The notes below the pieces were generated by a model, which made no database searches, was not told the DNA's origin, and saw only the letters and a list, made by a program, of their open reading frames with translations. 64,000 bases of DNA from Halomonas citrativorans (GTDB lineage Bacteria; Pseudomonadota; Gammaproteobacteria; Pseudomonadales; Halomonadaceae). The DNA is taken from contig NZ_FUKM01000057.1 of NCBI RefSeq assembly GCF_900163645.1, forward strand, positions 434,001 through 498,000, given 5' to 3'. Each line of letters starts with the position of its first letter. Position 1 is the stretch's first letter. Both the position numbers and the translations under genes were made by a program. Positions 58,744 to 64,000 of this stretch are shown here, in pieces.

Positions 58744-59871
58744 TTAACGCTCAGGCAGGGTCAGCCAATCAGCCAGTACTACCTCAGCATGGGAGAACTG
58801 CGGCATATTTTCACCCAGCGTCTCCATGTTGGTGATGGCGTTATCGTTCAGGAAGTCTTGGGTAATCAGCGTGGGCGGCACGATAACCTGCTGGCTGGGC
58901 TCTTCACCGGCCATTAATAGCGCTAGCGTACGTACCGAGACTTCGCCCACCACGGTTGGGTTGGTGGCAACCGTTGCGGCCCAGGGCGAGCCGGGTTCAC
59001 GCATGGCGGCAATGTCGGAGGTGGAGATATCGGCGGAATAAATAGCGATATCCTCACCCAGGCCCATTTCATCCACGGCTATTTTCACGCCCGCTGCAAA
59101 CTCATTGTAGGGCGCGAAGAACACATCAATCATCGGATTGGCCTGAATCACCGCGCGGGCCTGATTGGCAACCGAGTTGGCGATGGGGTTATCCAGCGTG
59201 CCGAATACGGCGGCTTCGGTCACACCTGGGTGAGCTTCTTTAAAATCTTCCCAAGCGGCGTTGCGGCGATCAAGCGGCGCGATACCAGGCACGTAAACAT
59301 AGCCTGCGGTAAAGCTGTCACCGTTATCCTGTAGCGCTTGGTTAAGCACCAACTCGCCCAGTAGATAATCGGACTGCTCGACTTGCGGGATGGCGGGGTT
59401 ATCCACTTCCACATCGAATGCGACGACATCAATGCCCGCCTCTACGGCGCGCTGAGCGGCATCTTTCATGGACTCCGGCAGCCCGTGCTGAATGATGATG
59501 CCATCTACGCCGAGCGCGATAGCCTGGTCCACCATATCTGCCTGCAGGGCCGCATCTTGGCGGCTATCCAGCACGCGCAGGTTCACGCCCAGCGCAGCGG
59601 CTTGCGCCTCTACACCCGACAGATAGGCTTGGAAGAAGTCGCCCGTGGAGATATAGCGGATAAGCGCGATGGTGACATCTTCCGGCGCATCGAAGGGTGC
59701 CGGGCGCTCTTCGGCCATTGCAAGGCTCGTTCCCAGTAGCGCCATGGCGGCGGTAAAACTGACAGCAAAACGTTTGAGCATACGGTGTTTAAGTGCAAAG
59801 TTTTTAAGTGCAAGGTTTTTAAGTACAAGGTGTTTAAGTACAAGGTGTTTAAGTGCAAGGTGCTTAAGCAT
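58744..59871 (-). CDS. sugar-type ABC binding protein (RbsB-like), repeat-extended start
   Basis: A periplasmic binding protein of the ribose family: VTIALIRYISTGDFFQAYL, LGVDGIIIQHGLPESM, GIDVVAFDVEVDNPAI and IDVFFAPYNEFAAGVKI. With the ATG at 59871 it has 375 residues, and the first 30 are made of a 5-residue repeat (LKHLV-like). With the ATG at 59781 it starts MLKRFAVSFTAAMALLGTSLAMA, a normal signal peptide, giving 345 residues. Neither has a clear ribosome binding site. It is the last gene of the importer operon; by context it may bind methylthioribose. Confidence 0.85.
   Translation of the reverse strand: MLKHLALKHLVLKHLVLKNLALKNFALKHRMLKRFAVSFTAAMALLGTSLAMAEERPAPFDAPEDVTIALIRYISTGDFFQAYLSGVEAQAAALGVNLRVLDSRQDAALQADMVDQAIALGVDGIIIQHGLPESMKDAAQRAVEAGIDVVAFDVEVDNPAIPQVEQSDYLLGELVLNQALQDNGDSFTAGYVYVPGIAPLDRRNAAWEDFKEAHPGVTEAAVFGTLDNPIANSVANQARAVIQANPMIDVFFAPYNEFAAGVKIAVDEMGLGEDIAIYSADISTSDIAAMREPGSPWAATVATNPTVVGEVSVRTLALLMAGEEPSQQVIVPPTLITQDFLNDNAITNMETLGENMPQFSHAEVVLADWLTLPER
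59788..59871 (-). repeat. 15-bp tandem repeat, five full units plus a partial one
   Basis: Units of 15 bp (plus-strand consensus TTTAAGTGCAAGGTG) start at 59788, 59803, 59818, 59833 and 59848 and end with a partial copy to 59871. They differ by one to three bases. The period is a multiple of three, so copy changes keep the frame. On the minus strand the same motif ACACCG(C)TATGCT flanks both ends, suggesting the block grew from the start-codon region. Confidence 0.9.
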
Positions 59872-59913
59872 AGCGGTGTCCCGGTTGTTAACATTTTTAG
59901 CGTTGAAGCGTTA

Positions 59914-61002
59914 TTAATGACGGCCTGATTGGCCACGCCGTGAGGAGAGGTAAAAGGTGAACATGAGTGCCACCACCAGTACCGCGCCTTTAACAAAATC
60001 CTGCGTGTAGTAGGGCGCATTCATCATCGTCATGCCTTGAAGAAGAATCCCCACAAAAAGCGCGCCCATGGCGGTGCCAAACGCGTTGGGGCGTGCAGCA
60101 CCCAGTACGGCAAAGCCAATCAGCGCAGCGGCCACGCTATCCAGCAGCAGGTTATTGCCGCTGGCAATATCGCCCCGGCCTAAACGGGCTGCCAGCAAAA
60201 TACCGCCAATCGAGGCGGTAACACCAGAAATCATGTACGCCGTGATCTTGTAACGCTCCACCGGCGCGCCCACCAGAGCGGTCGCACGCTCATTGGAGCC
60301 AATGGCATACATCAGCCTGCCGTGACGGGTAAAGCCCAGAAACAGCCAAATAGCGACCGCAATCAGAACAAACACCACCACCGGCACCGGAATCAAACGC
60401 TCCAGAATAAGGTCAAACCGGTGCCTGCCTAGCCACAGAAACGCCGCCGAGAACGTGCCTTCTGCGGTGGAACCATCGGCCAGCGACATACCGGTGGCGA
60501 TAGAGTTGCCCTGGGTAGGAATGCGCTGAAGGCCAATCAGCAAAAACATCATGCCCAGGGTGGCCAGCAGGTCAGGGATGCGGAACTTGACGATCAGAAG
60601 ACCGTTAATAAGCCCGATGAAAGCCCCCATCAAAAGACACACAGCCACGGCCACATAGGCGGGCTGTTCGAGGACGACCATACAGTACGCGGCCAGCATC
60701 AACGACGTGGTGGCCACGGCACCAATGGATAGATCAAACCCGCCCACCACTAGCGTGGTGGTCACGCCCAGCGCCAGAATACCGGTAATCGCCACAGACT
60801 GAAGTACAAATACCGCCGAACGCGGGTTCGCAAAGCCAGAGGCCGCCAGGCTGAAGTAAACCACCAGCGCTACCAGCAGAAGCAAGAAACCGTAGCGAAT
60901 GGCTAGCTCCAGGCAGCGAGCTTTCGCGGCGCTAGCATTAGGCTTTTCCGGAGGCCTGGGCGACGAGGACGTTGAGGTCGATATCTCGGTTGGATTGCTC
61001 AC
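59914..61002 (-). CDS. sugar-type ABC permease (RbsC-like)
   Basis: A 362-residue permease of the ribose/galactose class (PF02653) with about nine helices, GVTTTLVVGGFDLSIGAVATTSLML being the conserved motif, and GLINGLLIVKFRIPDLLATLG the loop that contacts the ATPase. The start is uncertain: GTG 61002 has AAGGAG 9 nt upstream; ATG 61020 and TTG 61050 are alternatives. It overlaps the ATPase gene. Confidence 0.9.
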   Translation of the reverse strand: MSNPTEISTSTSSSPRPPEKPNASAAKARCLELAIRYGFLLLLVALVVYFSLAASGFANPRSAVFVLQSVAITGILALGVTTTLVVGGFDLSIGAVATTSLMLAAYCMVVLEQPAYVAVAVCLLMGAFIGLINGLLIVKFRIPDLLATLGMMFLLIGLQRIPTQGNSIATGMSLADGSTAEGTFSAAFLWLGRHRFDLILERLIPVPVVVFVLIAVAIWLFLGFTRHGRLMYAIGSNERATALVGAPVERYKITAYMISGVTASIGGILLAARLGRGDIASGNNLLLDSVAAALIGFAVLGAARPNAFGTAMGALFVGILLQGMTMMNAPYYTQDFVKGAVLVVALMFTFYLSSRRGQSGRH

Positions 61003-62431
61003 CAGCAATGGCTCCTTCATGTAACACAATAATTCGGTCAGCGATTTCAATCGCCTCGTCTAGTTCAGAAACAAACACCAGCGTTGCGCGACCTTTGGCG
61101 GTTGCCCGGATATGGCGGCCTATATCCTGCCGTGCCCCGATATCCACGCCTTGAAAGGGCTCATCCAGCAGTAACACGCGGCTGGGAGATTGAAGCCAGC
61201 GCCCGATCATGACCTTTTGCTGATTGCCTCCGGAAAGCGTGCCAATCGCATCTGCGTGGGATTGGCAGACAATCCCCAACTGGGCAATCATTTGCTCTGT
61301 GCTGGCGCGCTGCTGGCGGGCACTCAGAAACGCCCCACGGGTAAAGGCTTTTAAAAACGGCAGCGTCATATTGTCGGCGATATTGAAATCCCCAATCACG
61401 CCGTTGGTCGCTCTGTCTTTTACCGACATGAACACGCCCTGGGCAAGTGCTTCGCGTACATTGGCGGGCGCATAGGGCTGACCATCGACCTGCATGGTGC
61501 CGCTGCTTAAAGAGCTCAGCCCAAACAGGGTCTCGACAAGCGCCGACATCCCGCTGCCCAGCAGGCCGGTAAACGCGACAACTTCGCCATCACCCACGTT
61601 CAAACTGACCGGCGCCGCGCCTTGAGTCAGTTCGACATTTTGTAGCGTCAGGATAGGCGCGCCCGGTGTTGCCGGCTCAATATCGGCATTATTGATCGCC
61701 TGACCCAGCATGGCATGCACGGCGGCGGTGAGATCCAGCGGCGCTTGATCAAATACGCCGGATATCTGCCCATCGCGCAAGCAGATGATGCGATCCGCCA
61801 AGCGCCTGATATCGGACATGCGGTGCGATATATACACAATCGCCACGCCCTGGGCGCGCAAACGGTCGATCACCGTAAACAAGCGCTCGGCTTCGGTAGC
61901 GGAGAGTGACGAGGTCGGCTCATCCAGAATCAAAAGTCTGGGGGCGTGGGCCATGGCTCTGGCGATGCTGATCATCTGCCGGTCGGCCACCGAAAGGTCG
62001 GCAACGCGAGCGTTCAGATCGATGTCAAGACCCATGGCATCGGCGACTTCGCTTGCCTGCTGGCGGAGCTTTTTAGCGCTGACCCATAAGCCGTGCGCAC
62101 CGGAGGCTAGTCTATCCAGCATCAGGTTGTTGGCTACGTCCAGGTCGGGGATGACGCCGTCATCGATGGATTGATGTACGGTCACCACGCCCTGGTGGAT
62201 CGCCTCACGCGCATCGCGTGGGCAGTAGGGCGCATCGGCAAGCCGCATCTGGCCGTGGTCGGCCGCGTGGTAGCCGCTAAGCACCTTGACCAGAGTTGAC
62301 TTGCCCGCCCCATTGGCGCCCATCAATACGACGACTTCGCCAGCACTGATACGCATATCAATGCCACGCAAGACCTGATTGTTGCCAAAGGATTTATGAA
62401 TCCCCTGGATATCAAGCACGCTCGCTTGCAA
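60938..62431 (-). CDS. sugar-type ABC ATPase (RbsA-like)
   Basis: A 497-residue ATPase with two nucleotide-binding domains. The first has GANGAGKSTLVKVLSG, SVADRQMISIARAMA and LLILDEPTSSLS; the second is degenerate at the P-loop (FTGLLGSGMSALVETLFG) but keeps LSGGNQQKVMIGRWL and LLLDEPFQGVD, as is usual for RbsA. The start is a TTG at 62431 with AAGGAG 7 nt upstream. First gene of the importer operon. Confidence 0.92.
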   Translation of the reverse strand: MQASVLDIQGIHKSFGNNQVLRGIDMRISAGEVVVLMGANGAGKSTLVKVLSGYHAADHGQMRLADAPYCPRDAREAIHQGVVTVHQSIDDGVIPDLDVANNLMLDRLASGAHGLWVSAKKLRQQASEVADAMGLDIDLNARVADLSVADRQMISIARAMAHAPRLLILDEPTSSLSATEAERLFTVIDRLRAQGVAIVYISHRMSDIRRLADRIICLRDGQISGVFDQAPLDLTAAVHAMLGQAINNADIEPATPGAPILTLQNVELTQGAAPVSLNVGDGEVVAFTGLLGSGMSALVETLFGLSSLSSGTMQVDGQPYAPANVREALAQGVFMSVKDRATNGVIGDFNIADNMTLPFLKAFTRGAFLSARQQRASTEQMIAQLGIVCQSHADAIGTLSGGNQQKVMIGRWLQSPSRVLLLDEPFQGVDIGARQDIGRHIRATAKGRATLVFVSELDEAIEIADRIIVLHEGAIAGEQSNRDIDLNVLVAQASGKA

Positions 62432-62550
62432 GACGTTTCTCCTTGGTAGGCATACGCTGTGAAGGGCGCAAGATCATCGGTAAAGGGGGTTGGAAAGTCA
62501 ATCGCCGTGGCAGGGGATGTGGTAAGCACAAAAAGCCTGAGGCCAGCGCC

Positions 62551-62585
62551 AAAAAGGACGCGGGAATTGAACCCGCGTCCTTTTT
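62551..62585. terminator. bidirectional terminator after mtnD
   Basis: AAAAAGGACGCGGG, a seven-base loop, and CCCGCGTCCTTTTT give a long stem with A- and T-runs on either side. It separates the mtnBCD operon from the importer operon downstream of it on the minus strand. Confidence 0.92.
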
Positions 62586-62599
62586 GTTACTGCCGATAT

Positions 62600-63148
62600 T
62601 TACAGCTGATCAATCCGGTCAAACTTGCCGGCGATATTGCTCTCGGTCCAGTGGGGTACCCAGCCTTCCACGTTGTCGAAGAAACGCAGCGCGGTAAATT
62701 CAGGTGCCGGGCCCATATCGAACCAGTGCGGTGTATTGGCGGGTACGCTGATCAGGTCGTTGCGGGTGCACAGCACCTGGTACACCTTGTCGTCGATATG
62801 CAGGCAGAAAAGCCCTTGGCCTTTCACGAAAAAGCGCACTTCGTCCTCAAAGTGGCGGTGCTCGTTTAAAAACTTTTGGCGCATGGCACCCTTTTCAGGA
62901 TGCGTAGGCACCATGTGCAGCACATCCACCGTCTGGTAGCCGCCTTGGGTTTTCAAGCGTTCGATGTCGTCCTGGTAGAGCGCCAGAATATCGTCCTGGG
63001 TAGCGTCGTCGGCGATCTCGCCCGGCGTTGCCCAGCGCTCAAATAGCACGCCTACACGGTTGAGTTCGGCCTTGATCTGCTCTCCGTCGGTAATATCGAC
63101 CAGCGCGTTGTTCGGGTCTTGATCGGCAAATACTTTAAGTTGTGACAT
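62600..63148 (-). CDS. mtnD: acireductone dioxygenase
   Basis: A 182-residue cupin that oxidises acireductone to the keto-acid precursor of methionine (Fe form). The metal ligands lie in NEHRHFEDEVRFFVKG (two His and a Glu) and PHWFDMG (His). Length is normal. It is 48 bp after mtnC and ends before a strong terminator. Confidence 0.95.
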   Translation of the reverse strand: MSQLKVFADQDPNNALVDITDGEQIKAELNRVGVLFERWATPGEIADDATQDDILALYQDDIERLKTQGGYQTVDVLHMVPTHPEKGAMRQKFLNEHRHFEDEVRFFVKGQGLFCLHIDDKVYQVLCTRNDLISVPANTPHWFDMGPAPEFTALRFFDNVEGWVPHWTESNIAGKFDRIDQL

Positions 63149-63196
63149 TGAGGCGCTCTCCGCTAGCTAATACTTGAACTGTTAAAGGCTAAGTTG

Positions 63197-63916
63197 TTAG
63201 AGATTGATCTCATCGAAGCTTGTCACGCAAGCGTGCTGCGTACCAGCCTGAGTACCTTCACGCACCAGTTGTAGCGTTTGCATTCCCGCCTGCTTGGCGG
63301 CATCAAGCTCTTCTACCACATCGGATAGGAACAGGATTTCGTCGGCGGGAAGCTGTAGCTTGCTGACGATGTGCTGATACGCCAAGGCTTCGCGCTTATG
63401 ACCGATATGCGTATCGAAATAGCCGCTGAACAGCGGCGTTAAATCGCCCTCTGTGCTGTAGCCAAACAGCAGCTTTTGCGCCTGCACGGAGCCTGACGAG
63501 TAGACGTAAAGCTGCTTGCCGGCTTCTGCCCACTGACGAAGACGCGGGGCAACATCGCCATACAGATGCCCTTTAAAGGCGCCACGCTGGTAGCCATCAG
63601 CCCACATCATGCCCTGAAGCGCTTTGAGCGGTGTGACTTTTTGGTCAGTTTCGATCCAGTAGAGCAGCGTTTCGATCACTTTATCCAGCGAGGCGTCCGG
63701 CTCCTTGAGCTCATCGCGCACTGCGGCTATCTGCTCTTCCACATCAGGTTGGGCCGAGTGGGTGTACACGTACTCGGGCAACTGATCATGAGCGTAGGGG
63801 AACAGCACCTTATGCACAAAGCTGATATCGGTGGTGGTGCCTTCGATATCGGTGACCACGGCGCGAATGCTGGTGTTATCAAGATCTGGCTTATTAACAT
63901 CTGGATGATTGATCAT
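63197..63916 (-). CDS. mtnC: enolase-phosphatase E1
   Basis: A 239-residue bifunctional HAD enzyme that enolises and dephosphorylates the diketone intermediate of methionine salvage. VVTDIEGTTTDISFVHK has the DxEGTT catalytic Asp, YVYSSGSVQAQKLLFG motif II, and EILFLSDVVEELDAAKQAG the metal-binding Asp. The ATG at 63916 overlaps the mtnB stop as ATGA; an in-frame GTG 3 codons earlier is less likely. Confidence 0.95.
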   Translation of the reverse strand: MINHPDVNKPDLDNTSIRAVVTDIEGTTTDISFVHKVLFPYAHDQLPEYVYTHSAQPDVEEQIAAVRDELKEPDASLDKVIETLLYWIETDQKVTPLKALQGMMWADGYQRGAFKGHLYGDVAPRLRQWAEAGKQLYVYSSGSVQAQKLLFGYSTEGDLTPLFSGYFDTHIGHKREALAYQHIVSKLQLPADEILFLSDVVEELDAAKQAGMQTLQLVREGTQAGTQHACVTSFDEINL

Positions 63917-64000
63917 TTGGACCACCGGCTCTCTTCAAGGACACAGGCAAGTAAAAACTCAATGGCTTCCAAATGGCGGCGACACTCGGCAATGCTGCTG
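63913..64000 (-). CDS. mtnB: methylthioribulose-1-phosphate dehydratase, 3' end
   Basis: Only the last 28 codons are in the window (SSIAECRRHLEAIEFLLACV, then LEESRWSK and stop). The sequence fits the C-terminus of MtnB (class II aldolase fold), where a helix of the form RHxEALEFLxxC ends the protein, and the gene order mtnB-mtnC-mtnD supports it. The stop overlaps mtnC by ATGA. Confidence 0.8.
   Translation of the reverse strand, partial: SSIAECRRHLEAIEFLLACVLEESRWSK

Noticed and set aside
1..64000. tRNA or rRNA genes
   Set aside because: No cloverleaf with GGTTCGAATCC-type T-arm or rRNA sequence was noticed on either strand; a dedicated scan would be needed to exclude one fully.

Overview
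The window reads as the chromosome of a moderately GC-rich gammaproteobacterium. The gene set fits a halophilic Halomonadaceae-type bacterium (Halomonas or a close relative): phosphatidylcholine synthase, TRAP transporters, menaquinone genes, a type I-E-like CRISPR array, and a Pseudomonas-like Zur regulon. This assignment is inference from gene content; no 16S or marker search was possible. Nearly all of the sequence is coding, in short operons that often overlap by 4 nt (ATGA).

Layout. 1-6.1 kb: the end of menC and menE (menaquinone), an MFS exporter, an Lrp-type regulator, a Gate-domain membrane protein, and a DUF1127-PhzF pair. 6.4-10.85 kb: a nine-repeat CRISPR array without cas genes in the window, followed by a 3.9-kb accessory segment (a relBE module broken by IS3 debris, a LysR regulator, ankyrin protein, truncated deaminase, cytosine-deaminase-like amidohydrolase). 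The segment is bracketed by a 14-bp direct repeat and followed by one orphan CRISPR repeat, so it appears to have inserted into the old end of the array. 10.8-18.1 kb: housekeeping and repair genes (VOC, UDG-like, pcs, tag), a MocR regulator facing a GNAT gene, an FMN-riboswitch-controlled ribH2, a frameshifted ybaK fragment, and a Fur-box-preceded siderophore-binding protein. 18.5-21.6 kb: a large dCache-PAS-PAS-GGDEF-EAL protein. 21.6-27.8 kb: molybdenum cofactor genes in two divergent operons (mobA-moeA-moaA-cobW and DUF1244-moaB-moeA), so there are two moeA copies. 27.8-32.1 kb: a complete yjfIJKLMC-type operon (PspA paralogue, DUF350, DUF1190 and a glutathionylspermidine-synthase-like ATP-grasp). 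32.6-39.3 kb: malonate uptake and breakdown (matB, malonyl-CoA decarboxylase, TRAP DctPQM, GntR regulator). 39.3-41.5 kb: a GlxA/AraC regulator with an MFS transporter.

41.5-58.6 kb is the most interesting stretch. At least five palindromes of the ATGTTATAACAT type, matching the gammaproteobacterial Zur (zinc uptake regulator) operator, lie in front of a FecBCD-like ABC importer, a two-gene unit of unknown function, a gamma-carbonic anhydrase, a dksA2-zigA-folE2 operon, and a class III alcohol dehydrogenase. Several products are zinc-sparing versions: DksA has lost two of four zinc-finger cysteines, FolE2 replaces zinc-dependent FolE, and the alcohol dehydrogenase has lost two of its four structural-zinc cysteines. 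Inside this stretch (45.2-52.8 kb) sits an AfuABC-like importer operon with a metallo-hydrolase and HAD phosphatase, divergent from a DeoR regulator, with three operator-like repeats spaced exactly 21 bp; mtnK follows.

58.7-64 kb: a sugar-type ABC importer and mtnD-mtnC-mtnB. Together with mtnK this points to methylthioribose uptake and salvage of methionine. The importer's binding protein carries an in-frame 15-bp tandem repeat at its start.
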